The notes under the pieces were generated by a model. That model did no database searches. It was not told where the DNA came from and worked only from the letters and a program-made list of their open reading frames with translations. The position numbers and the translations under genes are program-made. DNA of 64,000 nt from Salinisphaera hydrothermalis C41B8 (GTDB lineage: Bacteria > Pseudomonadota > Gammaproteobacteria > Nevskiales > Salinisphaeraceae). The stretch covers positions 179,377-243,376 of the forward strand of contig NZ_APNK01000003.1 of the NCBI RefSeq assembly GCF_000732535.1, given 5' to 3'. Positions within the stretch are counted from its first letter, which is position 1. Each line of letters starts with the position of its first letter. Shown piece by piece: positions 9,029 to 18,853 of the stretch.

Positions 9029-9889
9029 ATGACGCATCCTGCTCTGTTTCCCGGCCAGGTCGCCGTGGTCATCGGCGGCGCCTCCGGCATCGGCCGAGCC
9101 GCGGCCGAAGGTTTTGCCCGCCGCGGGCTGCATGTCTGTATCGCCGATCGCGACATGGAACGCCTGGCGGAAGCGGAGACCGCCGTCCGCGCGGCCGGCG
9201 CCGCGCACGACATCGGCGTCATGACGCATTCCGTGGACGTCGCCGACGTCGAGCAGGTGAAAACGCTGGAGTCGGTCGTGCGCTCGCGCTTCGGCGGCAC
9301 CGACGTGCTCATGAACAACGCCGGCGTGCAGCCGGGCAGCGACATGTTCGGCCCGGCCGAAAACTGGCGCCAGGTGCTCGGCATCAATCTGTGGGGTGTG
9401 ATCCACGGCACGCAGACATTCGTGCCCGGCATGATCGAGCGCGGCGGCCCGGGGCTGGTGATCAACACCGGCTCCAAGCAGGGCATCACGACGCCGCCGG
9501 GCGATCCGGCCTACAACACCGCCAAGGCCGGCCTGAAAGCCTTCACCGAAGCACTGGCCCACGAGCTGCGCAATACCGACGGCTGCGAGCTGACCGCGCA
9601 TCTGCTGATCCCCGGTTTCGTGTTCACCCAGCTCACCCGGCCCGGCGAAACCGAAAAACCGGCATCGGCGTGGACACCGGAACAGACCGTCGACTTCATG
9701 TTCGACAGTCTGGACGCCGGCGATTTCTATATCCTCTGCCCGGACAACGACGTGCCGCGCTGGCTCGACGAAAAACGCATGCAATGGGCGATCGGCGACA
9801 TCATCGAAAACCGTCCGCCGCTGTCGCGCTGGCACCCGGATTATGCGGCGGCGTTCGAAGCGTTCTTGAAGGACGGCGCATCGCATTGA
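9029..9889 (+). CDS. Short-chain dehydrogenase/reductase
   Basis: A 286-residue classical SDR. The cofactor motif GGASGIG is at about 16-22, an NNAGV strand near residue 95, the catalytic Ser in NTGSKQG, and Tyr/Lys in YNTAK (about 162-166). An acidic residue (ADRD) after the second strand suggests NAD preference. The C-terminal 80 residues extend beyond the core (CPDNDVPRW, PPLSRWHPDY) and probably form a substrate lid. Substrate unknown. Confidence 0.88.
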   Translation: MTHPALFPGQVAVVIGGASGIGRAAAEGFARRGLHVCIADRDMERLAEAETAVRAAGAAHDIGVMTHSVDVADVEQVKTLESVVRSRFGGTDVLMNNAGVQPGSDMFGPAENWRQVLGINLWGVIHGTQTFVPGMIERGGPGLVINTGSKQGITTPPGDPAYNTAKAGLKAFTEALAHELRNTDGCELTAHLLIPGFVFTQLTRPGETEKPASAWTPEQTVDFMFDSLDAGDFYILCPDNDVPRWLDEKRMQWAIGDIIENRPPLSRWHPDYAAAFEAFLKDGASH

Positions 9890-9933
9890 ACCCGGCATCG
9901 AGACAACATCGGCCGAGCCGAGGCTAAAGGCGG

Positions 9934-10437
9934 ATGGCAGTGGATGAGCCGATGCCAGGCGACCAGACCGTATCGATCACGCGGGTCCCGGCCGCCGAGC
10001 GCGCGCTCATCCACGACCTGTACCCGACCTACATCGAGGCCATGTCGGCGTTCGTCTCGGTGCCGACCACCGCCGACGGCGCCCTGCGGTTCGACCCGGC
10101 GTGGCAGGAACCGCATCATCACCCTTATGCCATTCGCTGCGGCCAGCATCTGGCCGGCTTCGCGTTGCTCAGGCCGGCGGCGGCCGATACCGGCATTCAC
10201 GACATGGGCCAGTTCTTCGTCCGGCCGGAATACCGGCGCGCCGGCGTCGGCGAGCGTGCAGCCCGGCTCTGCCTGGCGGCACATCCCGGACACTGGCAGA
10301 TCCGCGTACTGCTGAACAATCAGCCGGCGCTGTCGTTCTGGGAACACGTTATTGCCGCGGCGACCGGCGGCACATATACGGCTACGCAAGAGTTCGATGA
10401 GGATCTGCGCATGCAGTTCTTTCGGTTTGCTTGTTGA
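9934..10437 (+). CDS. GNAT-family N-acetyltransferase
   Basis: A 167-residue protein with the GNAT acetyl-CoA loop in the segment FFVRPEYRRAGVGERAA (about 91-107), matching the R/Q-x-x-G-x-G/A pattern. The strand before it (GFALLRPA) and the C-terminal WEHVI/F segment also fit the fold. It is the last gene of the rightward group and faces the permease gene convergently, with an 18-base gap. Substrate not predictable. Confidence 0.75.
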   Translation: MAVDEPMPGDQTVSITRVPAAERALIHDLYPTYIEAMSAFVSVPTTADGALRFDPAWQEPHHHPYAIRCGQHLAGFALLRPAAADTGIHDMGQFFVRPEYRRAGVGERAARLCLAAHPGHWQIRVLLNNQPALSFWEHVIAAATGGTYTATQEFDEDLRMQFFRFAC

Positions 10438-10455
10438 GCGATCCGGCCCAAGCGA

Positions 10456-11769
10456 TCAATAACGCCGCTTGAGGAAATGCCCGCGCACGCTGCGCCCGTA
10501 GACGAACTCGAACAGCGCGGATATGAGTACGAAGCCCGCGAACACCGCCACGCCGGCCGGATTGCTGCGCCAGGTATGCCCGATCAGCACCACGAGGGCG
10601 GCAACGCAGAGCACGCCCCCCAGGGCGTGCAGCCAGCGCGGCCCTTGAATCGGCTCCGCCAGCCGACAAGCCGCGGCGTTGACCAGGGCAAAGACCAGTA
10701 GAAAACTGGCACTGCCGATGATGGCGATATCGGTGAGATCGATCACGTTGGCGAGCACCAGACTGAGCGCGGCCGTGGCCAGCACACCGGTCAACGGAAG
10801 GCCGTGGCGCTCGACGTCGAAGCGGCTTGGCAACACGCCATCGCGCGCCAGCACATAGCCGAGCCGGGCATTGCCGTAGAGCGTGGCGTTGATCGCCGAC
10901 AACGTCGCCAATAGTGCAGCCAGCGCCACCAGCACGAACCCCACCCGTCCGAGCGCCGGCTCGGCGGCCACGGCCAGCACATAATCGCGCACCGCCATCA
11001 CCTGTGCTTCGGGCACCGTACCGACTGCGATCACCGCGATCAGCACATAGAGCAGGACCACCGAGGCGACGGCGATCAGAAACGCGCGCGGCAGATTGCG
11101 CGCGGGCTGGCGGATATCCTCGGCTGAGTTCGCGATCAGCTCGAAACCCTCGTAGGCGACGAAAATGATCATGCCGGCCGAGATGACCGACAGCGGATCG
11201 CCCCAGTGCCCGGGCGCGAGTCGCGCCACCGAAACGTGCGACGCACTGAACACGATCACGATCGCCAGCAGCACAACCTTGATCGCCACCACCAGCGTTT
11301 CTGACCGGCTGACCAGCGCCGCGCTGACCAGATTGACCACCGTAGGCAGGATGATGGCGAAGCTGATCAACCCATGTTCGAGCAGCACGCCGTGATGCCG
11401 GCCAAAGAACGTGCCGGCATAAGAGGCGAACGCCGTGGCATACAACGCGATGGTGACCAGATAACTCAACCAAAGCATGAGATTGAGACTGCCGGAGAGC
11501 AGATTGCTGCCGAAGGCGGCATCGATGAAGGCGACCGTACCGCCTTGGCTCGGATAGGCCACCGACAGCTTGGCGTAGGCGACGGCCGTGAGCAGCGCGA
11601 TCACGCCGCCGACGAGAAACGCTGCCGGTGTGGCGCCGTGCGATAGCGCCATGGCTTCGCCAAGCACGGCAAAGATGCCGCCGCCGACCATGCCGCCCAC
11701 GCCAATCGAGACCGCGCCCCAGAGACCGATAGCGCGTCCGTTTTCGCTGTGACTGTTCGCTGCCGGCAT
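10456..11769 (-). CDS. APC-family amino-acid permease
   Basis: A 437-residue inner-membrane transporter with about 12 hydrophobic segments. The APC signature GGMVGGGIFAVLGEA in the first helix is the substrate-binding glycine-rich break, and the helix-6-like segment FVAYEGFELIANSAEDI is typical of amino-acid permeases. The frame is open to 11853, but the first 28 codons are Arg/Trp-rich; the ATG at 11769 is adopted. The C-terminus is basic (GHFLKRRY). Substrate not determined. Confidence 0.9.
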   Translation of the reverse strand: MPAANSHSENGRAIGLWGAVSIGVGGMVGGGIFAVLGEAMALSHGATPAAFLVGGVIALLTAVAYAKLSVAYPSQGGTVAFIDAAFGSNLLSGSLNLMLWLSYLVTIALYATAFASYAGTFFGRHHGVLLEHGLISFAIILPTVVNLVSAALVSRSETLVVAIKVVLLAIVIVFSASHVSVARLAPGHWGDPLSVISAGMIIFVAYEGFELIANSAEDIRQPARNLPRAFLIAVASVVLLYVLIAVIAVGTVPEAQVMAVRDYVLAVAAEPALGRVGFVLVALAALLATLSAINATLYGNARLGYVLARDGVLPSRFDVERHGLPLTGVLATAALSLVLANVIDLTDIAIIGSASFLLVFALVNAAACRLAEPIQGPRWLHALGGVLCVAALVVLIGHTWRSNPAGVAVFAGFVLISALFEFVYGRSVRGHFLKRRY

Positions 11770-12007
11770 CAGCTCAGCCTGCCATGGCCGCCGACGCCAG
11801 CGCGCTCGCCGGCTGGCGCCAACGCTCGGGGCGGCAGCCCACAACAGACACATCGGGGTTCGCGATCGGTCGAATTCATCGGGTTCAGCTCACGGCAAGA
11901 CGACCGGAAGCTTAGCGAACTCCGGGCAACGAACTCGTGGGTGTCTGCGCGATCCGGCCCCGGTGAATCGCTAGGTACTGACGTGCCTCCTTAGCCACGC
12001 ACCTGAC

Positions 12008-12910
12008 TCAGCCGCTCGTAGCCCGCACGAAATCGATGAACGCCTGTAGCGGTGCCGGCACCAGTCGTCGGCTGGAGTAGTAGAGATACGGCCCGGGAAA
12101 CTCGGCCCACCAGTCCTCGAGCACCGGCACCAGGGGGCCCGGCGCGAAATGCGGTCGTAGCCAGTCCTCGAACAACCCGACGATGCCACCGCCGGCCACG
12201 GCGGTATCGATGAGCAGGTCGGTGGCACCGCTGGCATTCACGACGAGCGTGGCCGGCGGGTCGAGGGTGATCGTTTCGCCGTTTTTTTGGAATTCCCAGA
12301 TCGGCAGCTGGCCGTTGGAGAACTTCGGCCGCAGGCATTTATGGTTGAGCAGATCGCGTGGATGCGCGGGCACGCCATGGCGTTCGAGATAGGCCGGCGA
12401 CGCCGCCGCCGCGACCCGCTGGCGACGCGGGCCAATGGGCACGGCGATCATATCGGGCGCCAGATGCTCGTCGTAGCGGATGCCGGCATCGCAGCCGGCG
12501 GCGATGATATCCACCAGATCGCTGTCGGCCACGATCTCCAGCCGGATATCCGGATAGGCCGCCAGAAACCCCGGCACGATCCGCGGCAGCACCACGCGGC
12601 TCGCGCTCACCGGCACGTTCAGACACAGCCGCCCGGACGGCGTATCGCGAAAGGTGTTGACCACATCCAGCGCCGACTCGACCTCGGCCATCGCTGGGGC
12701 CAGCCGTTCGAGCAGACGAAGACCGGCCTCGGTGGGTACGACACTGCGCGTGGTGCGATGAAACAACCGGACGCCGAGCCGGCTCTCGACCCGTCGCACC
12801 GCATCGCTCAGCCGGGACGGATTCGTCGCCCGCTTTCGGGCGGCCTCGCGAAAGCCGCCGGCCTGGGCCACGGCGACAATCGCATCCAGATCGCTGAGTT
12901 CGGTTTTCAT
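12008..12910 (-). CDS. LysR-family transcriptional regulator
   Basis: A 300-residue LTTR. The N-terminal winged helix (about residues 1-60) contains AQAGGFREAARKRATNPSR followed by RRVESRLGVRLFHRTTR, and the effector-binding domain occupies about 90-295. The ATG at 12910 is preferred over the longer frame because it places the helix-turn-helix at the usual distance. It is divergent from the aldo/keto reductase gene at 13010 across 100 bases, the standard arrangement for an LTTR controlling its neighbour. Confidence 0.93.
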   Translation of the reverse strand: MKTELSDLDAIVAVAQAGGFREAARKRATNPSRLSDAVRRVESRLGVRLFHRTTRSVVPTEAGLRLLERLAPAMAEVESALDVVNTFRDTPSGRLCLNVPVSASRVVLPRIVPGFLAAYPDIRLEIVADSDLVDIIAAGCDAGIRYDEHLAPDMIAVPIGPRRQRVAAAASPAYLERHGVPAHPRDLLNHKCLRPKFSNGQLPIWEFQKNGETITLDPPATLVVNASGATDLLIDTAVAGGGIVGLFEDWLRPHFAPGPLVPVLEDWWAEFPGPYLYYSSRRLVPAPLQAFIDFVRATSG

Positions 12911-12959
12911 TGTCCGGATTCTCGCACAGGCCGTGCTGCCTGAAGACAGTTGTCGGACA
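12911..12959. promoter_or_regulatory. Possible LysR operator in divergent intergenic region
   Basis: Between the LysR and reductase starts, alternating half-sites GACA-GT-TGTC-G-GACA occupy 12945-12959, and TGTCCG at 12911-12916 is matched by CGGACA at 12954-12959. LTTRs often bind such paired sites between divergent genes. The assignment is inference from position and symmetry. Confidence 0.35.
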
Positions 12960-13009
12960 GTATGGCCGGCCCTACGCTCACCACAGCGTCGCAATCGGAG
13001 AACGACACG

Positions 13010-13894
13010 ATGAATATCGAACAAGCCGGCACCTACAAACTCGGCGATCACACCGTCAAACGCATGGGCTACGGCGCCATGCAGCTCGCCGGGCCCGGCG
13101 TATTCGGCCCGCCCCGCGATCCCGAGACCGCCCGAGCCGTATTACGCGAGGCGATCGAACGCGGCGTCGATCATATCGACACCTCGGATTTCTATGGCCC
13201 GCACGTCACCAACCATCTGATTCGCGAGGCCCTGCATCCCTATCCCGACGATCTGACGCTCGTGACCAAGATCGGCGCCAAACGCGGCGAGGACGGCTCC
13301 TGGAACCCGGCATTCGCCGCCCATGAGCTGCGCGCCGCGGTCCACGACAATCTGCGTCATCTTGGGCTTGAGGCACTGGATGTCGTGAATCTGCGCGCCA
13401 TGTTCTCGCCACACCACCCGGCCGAAGGATCGCTGGCCGAGCCGTTGAGCGTGCTCGCCGAACTGCAGCGCGAAGGGCTGGTACGTCATATCGGCCTGAG
13501 CAACGTCACGCCGACCCAGGTCGCCGACGCGCGCGCCATGGTGGACATCGTCTGCGTCCAGAATTTCTACAACCTGGCCCATCGCGCGGACGACGCGCTG
13601 ATCGATCGGCTAGCCGCCGACGGCATCGCCTACGTGCCATTTTTTCCGCTCGGCGGCTTCAATCCGCTGCAGTCCGGCATTCTCGATCAGGTCGCCGAAC
13701 GACGCGGCGCCACGCCGATGCAGATCGCACTCGCCTGGCTGTTGCAGCGTTCGCCCAACATTCTGCTCATCCCCGGCACGTCGTCGCCAGAGCATCTGCG
13801 CGACAATCTCGCCAGCGCCACGATCACGCTCGACGCGACCGATATCGCCGAGCTGGACGGCATCGCGAGCCCATCACGGGCCGCAGGCGAATAA
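13010..13894 (+). CDS. Aldo/keto reductase, YdbC-like
   Basis: A 294-residue TIM-barrel NAD(P)H oxidoreductase. Catalytic Asp and Tyr are in HIDTSDFYG (about 55-63) and the Lys in VTKIGAK. The usual fourth residue, a His in a DLVxxH-type strand end, is replaced in LDVVNLRAM (about 122-130), as in E. coli YdbC-like reductases. The cofactor-binding end IPGTSSPEHLRDNLAS is intact. The ATG at 13010 has GGAG upstream; a TTG at 12950 is less likely. Probably controlled by the divergent LysR protein. Confidence 0.9.
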   Translation: MNIEQAGTYKLGDHTVKRMGYGAMQLAGPGVFGPPRDPETARAVLREAIERGVDHIDTSDFYGPHVTNHLIREALHPYPDDLTLVTKIGAKRGEDGSWNPAFAAHELRAAVHDNLRHLGLEALDVVNLRAMFSPHHPAEGSLAEPLSVLAELQREGLVRHIGLSNVTPTQVADARAMVDIVCVQNFYNLAHRADDALIDRLAADGIAYVPFFPLGGFNPLQSGILDQVAERRGATPMQIALAWLLQRSPNILLIPGTSSPEHLRDNLASATITLDATDIAELDGIASPSRAAGE

Positions 13895-13978
13895 ATGACG
13901 CGGCCTCTGGTGCCCGCCTATGGCCCGCGGCTCGCCCGCCCTGCCCGGCGCGGCAGGCCGCCGAATCCCGGGGCACAA

Positions 13979-14620
13979 CTACGCGGACGAGTCGAAAGCC
14001 AGCTTGCAACCGAGCCCGACGAACAGGCCACCGACGACCCGCTCGGCCACGCGCCCCGCGGCGCGAGCCAGCGGCAGCCGGCCGATTCCGACCGTTGCCC
14101 AGGCCGCGAGGCAATTCACCAGCGTGCCCGTGGTATTGAAAGTCAGCCCGAGCACGCCGAAGGCCAGCATGCGATCACCGGCCGCCGGGTCGATGAACTG
14201 CGGCAGAAAGGCGAGGAAAAACAGCGCGATCTTGGGGTTGAGCACGTTGACCAGCCAGCCGCGCCGGAATACCGCCGACAACGCGGGCCGGGGCGCCGGC
14301 TCTGCGTCGGCCGCCCTCGTAGGCGCCACGGCGCGGCGTGAGAACAACAATCGCAGGCCAAGATAAACGAGGTAAGCCGCGCCCACGTATTTGACCAGTG
14401 CGAAGGCGGTCGCCGAAGCAGCCAGCAGCGCCGACAGGCCGGCGATCGCCAGCGTGATATGCACCAGCGTCCCGGCGAACACGCCCAGGGCACCGGCCAC
14501 GCCGCGTGCCAGACCGTGCCGCCCGGCCTGGGTCACGACGTACAGCATGTCCGCGCCCGGCGTGATATTGAGCAGCAGCCCCGCGGCCACAAAGAGCAGG
14601 TATTCGTGCAGACCCGGCAT
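13979..14620 (-). CDS. LysE/RhtB-family amino-acid exporter
   Basis: A 213-residue inner-membrane protein with six hydrophobic segments. The family signature near the N-terminus (LLLNITPGADMLYVV) and the mid-protein GWLVNVLNPKIALFFLAF are both present. The family exports amino acids such as homoserine, threonine or lysine. It is convergent with the aldo/keto reductase gene, 84 bases apart, and divergent from the SYLF-domain gene. Confidence 0.92.
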   Translation of the reverse strand: MPGLHEYLLFVAAGLLLNITPGADMLYVVTQAGRHGLARGVAGALGVFAGTLVHITLAIAGLSALLAASATAFALVKYVGAAYLVYLGLRLLFSRRAVAPTRAADAEPAPRPALSAVFRRGWLVNVLNPKIALFFLAFLPQFIDPAAGDRMLAFGVLGLTFNTTGTLVNCLAAWATVGIGRLPLARAAGRVAERVVGGLFVGLGCKLAFDSSA

Positions 14621-14899
14621 CGACGACTTCCGAAACAGGCTGCTCGAAGCGTATCACGCAAGCGGTACACCGACCCGGCGCCAGGCCGCCAACGGCGTTA
14701 AGGAACAACCCCTAATATCAAATGCCTAGTCAGCCAGACGGATTACCTAGCCCTGCCGCCCGTGGCTATTTTGGGTCGGTCGGCCGAGCACTTAACGGGC
14801 TCGGCCATTCGCCGCAATCCCGGCTGCCGATGGCGACAAGGTGCCTACCGAGCAGACACACGAGGGGTTGTCATCGATTCGCATCAGCGGAGCATCAAT

Positions 14900-15736
14900 A
14901 TGCCACGCACGCTTCAGATTTCTGCCGCGGCCCTTTCGGCTGCACTCGCGTTCACCAGCGCGTCGGCGCTGGCCAACAACAACGCCCAGACCGATCACGA
15001 CAACGGGGGCTCGCACGCCAGCGCGGGGGCCAGCGTCAACTCGGGCTCGCCCACCCAGCTGGCCTACAGCGCCGCCGGCGTCCTGCGCGGGCAGATGCAG
15101 CGCTCGGACCAGGACCGTATCCCGCAGTCGCTGCTCAACGGCGCCAACTGCATCGGCGTGTTCCCCAGCATTTTCAAGGAAGGCTTTCTCGTGGCCGGCA
15201 AGCATGGCGACGGCCTGATCGCCTGCCGCGACCAATCGGGTAACTGGAACCGTGTGGCCCCGTCGTTCTTCAGCCTGTCCGGCGGCAGCATCGGCCTGCA
15301 GGCCGGTGCCAAGGTGACCGAAATGGTCGTGCTGTTCATGGACCCGAACGCCAAGCAGGAGCTGACCAACGGCAACTTCAAGATCGGCGCCAAGGCCTCG
15401 GCCACGGCCGGCCCGGCTGGCGCGCATGCCAGCGTGCATACCGCGCCCGCGTCGGTCATCACCTATCGCCTGAGCAGCTCCGGCGGTTTTGCCGGCGCCT
15501 CGATCAAGGGCGCGACGCTGTCGAGTAACGAAGACGCCGACCAAGCGATCTACGGTGCCAAGGCCGGCAACGGCAAGCCGTTCCAGTCGAGCCAGGTGCC
15601 GAAAACGATCGACGTCTTCACCAAGACGCTCGAGCAGTACGCGCCCAGCTCGAAATATCAGGCCCACATGCCTATCAAGGGCCAGCAGCAACAGAACTCG
15701 AACACCGCCCAGAACGACGGTAACACCTCGAGCTGA
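14900..15736 (+). CDS. SYLF (YSC84-like) domain lipid-binding protein, secreted
   Basis: A 278-residue protein with a signal peptide (about 1-25, ending SASALA) followed by a SYLF domain at about 50-230: ANCIGVFPSIFKEGF, RVAPSFFSLSGGSIGLQ, VVLFMDP and a Gly-rich SSSGGFAGASIKGA. SYLF domains bind phosphoinositides in eukaryotes; bacterial members are periplasmic and of unclear role. An Asn/Gln-rich low-complexity tail ends the protein. GGAG at 14889-14892 supports the ATG at 14900 over upstream starts in the same frame. Confidence 0.88.
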   Translation: MPRTLQISAAALSAALAFTSASALANNNAQTDHDNGGSHASAGASVNSGSPTQLAYSAAGVLRGQMQRSDQDRIPQSLLNGANCIGVFPSIFKEGFLVAGKHGDGLIACRDQSGNWNRVAPSFFSLSGGSIGLQAGAKVTEMVVLFMDPNAKQELTNGNFKIGAKASATAGPAGAHASVHTAPASVITYRLSSSGGFAGASIKGATLSSNEDADQAIYGAKAGNGKPFQSSQVPKTIDVFTKTLEQYAPSSKYQAHMPIKGQQQQNSNTAQNDGNTSS

Positions 15737-15752
15737 TTGCACACGTCGGGCG

Positions 15753-15776
15753 CGTCGGGGCTGCAAGGCCCCGGCG
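15753..15776. terminator. Hairpin between convergent SYLF and antiporter genes
   Basis: A 9-bp stem (CGTCGGGGC / GCCCCGGCG, one G-T pair) with a six-base loop sits in the 60-base gap between two convergent stop codons. It could terminate in both directions. There is no T-run on either side. Confidence 0.45.
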
Positions 15777-15796
15777 CGCCCGGCGCCTGACCCCGC

Positions 15797-17653
15797 CTAC
15801 CAGCGTCGCGCCAGGCGGCGCGTGACCGTATCCACATCCTCGCGTGTACCCACCAGCGTCAGCGTGTCGTTGACGCGCAGCACGGTCGACGGCTCCGCCT
15901 CGAGAATCGCGCCGCGTCGTTCGATACGCAGCACGCGTGTGCCCTCCGGCAGATGCAGATGACGCAATTCGCGCTCGGCGATCCAGCGATTCTGCAGCTT
16001 GGCGATACGGATCTCGTGGCTTTCGTCCTCGTGCACCCCGCCGTCGATACGCCCGGTATCGAGGGCCATGCTTTCCAGCAGCAGCAACTTGGCATAGGCC
16101 GGGTTGACGATGCGCACATCGGCCGCGCGGAAGCGCGCGTTATAGGCCGGATCGCGCACCCAGGCCAACAGCCGACGCACCGCATGCACCTCGCGCGCGA
16201 CGCGACAGATCTGCAGGTTGTCCTCGTCGGTATCGGCCATCGCGATGACGGTCTGCGTCTGTTCGATGCCGGCCGCGCGCAGACATTCCGATAGGCGTGC
16301 CCGTGACGGCGGATTGCCGTTGTCGCCGGGCGGAAGCTCGGTCACGGTGTGTACGTTCTTGCCCATTTGTTCGAGCCGACGTGCCAACGCGCTGCTATCG
16401 CGATCGTCGCCGATCACCAGCATTTGCTGCACGGCGCGATAACGCCGCGGCGCCAGCCGGCTGAAGGCTATCGGCGAAATCAGGCAGCTGATGATGGCGA
16501 CCAGGATGATGGCGGCATCCAGCGCCGGCGAGATCACGCCGATCTCTACCCCGATCGCCGCTACGGCGATGATCAGCGACAGACGAGCGGAGAGCAGCGT
16601 GCTGGCCGCGAACGTCTCGCGCCAGCCGAACGCGAGGCGGAACACCAGCGAACCGACCAGCTTCACGCCGAAGGCGGCGACGACCAGCACGCCAATCGTC
16701 TCCCACGGCGAGTTCGACGACAGCAACGCCGGCAGGTCGAACTTCACCCCCACCATGATGAAAAAGATCGGGATGAAGAACCCGTAGCCGATGGCATCGA
16801 GTTTTTCGCGCAGCACCGAACTCTCGCTGCCCGACAGCATGGACACGATCACGCCGGCCAGGAACGCGCCCAGGATGTTCTCGATGCCGAGGCTTTCGGC
16901 CAGCGCGATGAACACCAGGGCCAGCGCCATCGAACCGCGCACGCGGATCTGCGAAGTCGCGGTGGACAACGCATGCATGAGCCGTTGCGCCGGCAGGTTC
17001 TTGCGCGCGCGCTCCGCCAACCGCCAGGCCGCGACGAAGGCCAGCAGCAGCACGAGAATGAGCAACAGATCCACGGTCGCGCCCACGCGCAGCATGGCGT
17101 AGCCGCTGACCAGCAGAATGGTCACGAAATCGGCAATCAGCGCTGCGACCAGCAGCGTCTGGCCATAGGTGACCTCGATCAGGCCGCGCTCCTTGAGCAC
17201 CGGCGCCACCACACCGAGCGACGTGGTCGACAGAATCAGCGCCATCAACCACGGCTGGCCGACCAACCCGACGGAGGTGAGATAGAAGCCGGCCGCCAGC
17301 GAACACAGGGCCGTGACCACGAACGCCGCGCCGCCAATCACGAACGGATTACGCCGCAGCCGCTCACCCGCCTTGCTCGCGCGCAGCCCCTGGCGCGGCG
17401 CGAGCCCGGAAAAATCGATCTCCAGCCCGGACAGGAACATCAGGTAGGCGAAGCCGAATACCGACAACACCTGGAGCACGAAGTCCTGTGAGACCAGGTG
17501 CAAACCGCTGTCACCCACCAGCATGCCGGCCGCGATTTCGCCCACCACCACCGGGATACCGAAGCGGCGCACCGGCGACAGGGCGACGGGCACGGCGAAG
17601 CTCAGCGCAATGACCACCAACAGGGGCACGAAGGAAATATCGGAGGAATGCAT
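15797..17653 (-). CDS. CPA2-family K+/H+ antiporter with RCK domains
   Basis: A 618-residue protein: about 12-13 membrane segments (residues 1-400) of the Na+/H+ exchanger fold, including VVGEIAAGMLVGDSGL and FLSGLEIDF, followed by an RCK_N (TrkA-N) Rossmann domain at about 415-535 (MLVIGDDRDSSALARRLEQ) and an RCK_C domain at about 555-618 (EAEPSTVLRVNDTLTLVG). The domain order matches KefB/YbaL-type glutathione- or nucleotide-gated potassium efflux antiporters. RCK_N here reads GDDRDS in place of the usual GxGxxG, so nucleotide binding may be weakened. Confidence 0.92.
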   Translation of the reverse strand: MHSSDISFVPLLVVIALSFAVPVALSPVRRFGIPVVVGEIAAGMLVGDSGLHLVSQDFVLQVLSVFGFAYLMFLSGLEIDFSGLAPRQGLRASKAGERLRRNPFVIGGAAFVVTALCSLAAGFYLTSVGLVGQPWLMALILSTTSLGVVAPVLKERGLIEVTYGQTLLVAALIADFVTILLVSGYAMLRVGATVDLLLILVLLLAFVAAWRLAERARKNLPAQRLMHALSTATSQIRVRGSMALALVFIALAESLGIENILGAFLAGVIVSMLSGSESSVLREKLDAIGYGFFIPIFFIMVGVKFDLPALLSSNSPWETIGVLVVAAFGVKLVGSLVFRLAFGWRETFAASTLLSARLSLIIAVAAIGVEIGVISPALDAAIILVAIISCLISPIAFSRLAPRRYRAVQQMLVIGDDRDSSALARRLEQMGKNVHTVTELPPGDNGNPPSRARLSECLRAAGIEQTQTVIAMADTDEDNLQICRVAREVHAVRRLLAWVRDPAYNARFRAADVRIVNPAYAKLLLLESMALDTGRIDGGVHEDESHEIRIAKLQNRWIAERELRHLHLPEGTRVLRIERRGAILEAEPSTVLRVNDTLTLVGTREDVDTVTRRLARRW

Positions 17654-18011
17654 ACGGTCGGTGCGTCGGGCAAACGGAATACGCGGTCCGACGCCGGCTT
17701 GGGCGCCCGGTTATCGCGTGGCGGCATCGGAGCGATCACGGCCGGCCCATGGGGCCACCGTGAGGGTATCGGTTCCGTGGCCGTGGGCGGCCACGCGCAG
17801 TGCATATCAAACCCACCCACATACTGGGCCATTCGCGGCGTCGCCCCAAGCGCTATTTTGACCGAGTCTCGCACCGTTTCACGCGGTCCGATTCGCGGCG
17901 GCGAACCCGAATGGCCCGAGCAAAACGGCCGCGACACGATCTGGACGGGCTTTACGCTCAGTCTATGGCAAACTGATGGGTCATCAACTCTGTTAACAGA
18001 TCCGGACACCC
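17654..18011. other. Intergenic region between divergent antiporter and ABC-importer genes
   Basis: About 360 bases with no credible gene; promoters for both flanking genes must lie here. The one clear motif is a 10-bp palindrome CTGTTAACAG at 17990-17999, twelve bases before the GTG start of the binding-protein gene, a candidate operator. No strong sigma-70 pair or SD was recognised. Confidence 0.4.
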
Positions 18012-18845
18012 GTGCGCGCCATTAGCTTCCGGCGGTTTCGCCGCCCCCTGTCGATCATGGCCCTGTGCCTACTCTCGCTCGGGCTCGGTGCCTGTTCCCA
18101 GCAATCGGGCGACACCGTCGACGGCATTCATCTGGTGCACCAGGGCAAATTGACGGTGTGTACGCACCTGCCTTACAAGCCGTTCGAATTCACCAACGAT
18201 TCCGGGAAAGTGGTCGGCTTTGACGTCGATCTGGTTCGGCTGCTCGCGAACGATCTCGGCGTCAAACTCGACGTAGTGAGCATGGACTGGAACCAGATCA
18301 CCAGTGGCGCGGCCTTCGCTGCCCACAAATGCGATCTGGCGATGGGCGGCGCGACCATCACCGCAGCCCGCAAGAAGGCAGTTCAGTTCTCCGCGCCTTA
18401 CTTCAAGGCAACCCAGGCCTTGCTGGTGGACCGGAAGGCGGGCGTTTCGAGCCTCGCCGATATGGCTAACAAACGACTCGGCATGCAGACCGACACCACC
18501 GGCGAGGTGTATGCCAAAAAACACGCCGCGCAGTACCACTATACCCCGGTGGTATTCGACGATCTCGCACTGATGACGACAGCCGTAAGCGCCGGCAAAG
18601 TGGCGGCCGCGATCGGCGACAATGGGCCGATGGCTTACTACGCGGCCCAGAACCCCGGTACGCGGGTCGCGGAAACATTCGATACCGGCGAGCGGTACGG
18701 CTTCATCGCGGCCAAGGACAGCGACAACGCCGACAAGCTGATCGGCCGACTGAACGACGTGCTCGCCAAGGCGCGCAAGAATGGCACTTACGCGTCCAAG
18801 TACCAGCATTGGTTCGGCCACAAGCCAACCGCCGGCTCGCCCTGA
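18012..18845 (+). CDS. Amino-acid ABC transporter substrate-binding lipoprotein
   Basis: A 277-residue SBP of the polar amino-acid (HAAT) family. The signal peptide ends in a lipobox LGLGAC, with Cys28 as lipidation site. Family features are PYKPFEFTNDSGKVVGFDVDL near the N-lobe, GGATITAARKK, FSAPYF and the C-terminal GTYASKYQHWFG. The start is a GTG at 18012; ATG at 18057 would shorten the signal peptide n-region. First gene of a three-gene importer operon with overlapping or closely spaced reading frames. Confidence 0.92.
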   Translation: MRAISFRRFRRPLSIMALCLLSLGLGACSQQSGDTVDGIHLVHQGKLTVCTHLPYKPFEFTNDSGKVVGFDVDLVRLLANDLGVKLDVVSMDWNQITSGAAFAAHKCDLAMGGATITAARKKAVQFSAPYFKATQALLVDRKAGVSSLADMANKRLGMQTDTTGEVYAKKHAAQYHYTPVVFDDLALMTTAVSAGKVAAAIGDNGPMAYYAAQNPGTRVAETFDTGERYGFIAAKDSDNADKLIGRLNDVLAKARKNGTYASKYQHWFGHKPTAGSP

Positions 18846-18853
18846 TCCAGCGC

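Noticed and set aside
12911..13009. Alternative TTG start of the aldo/keto reductase at 12950
   Set aside because: It would encode the LysR-type operator region; the ATG at 13010 has a proper SD and matches the family N-terminus.
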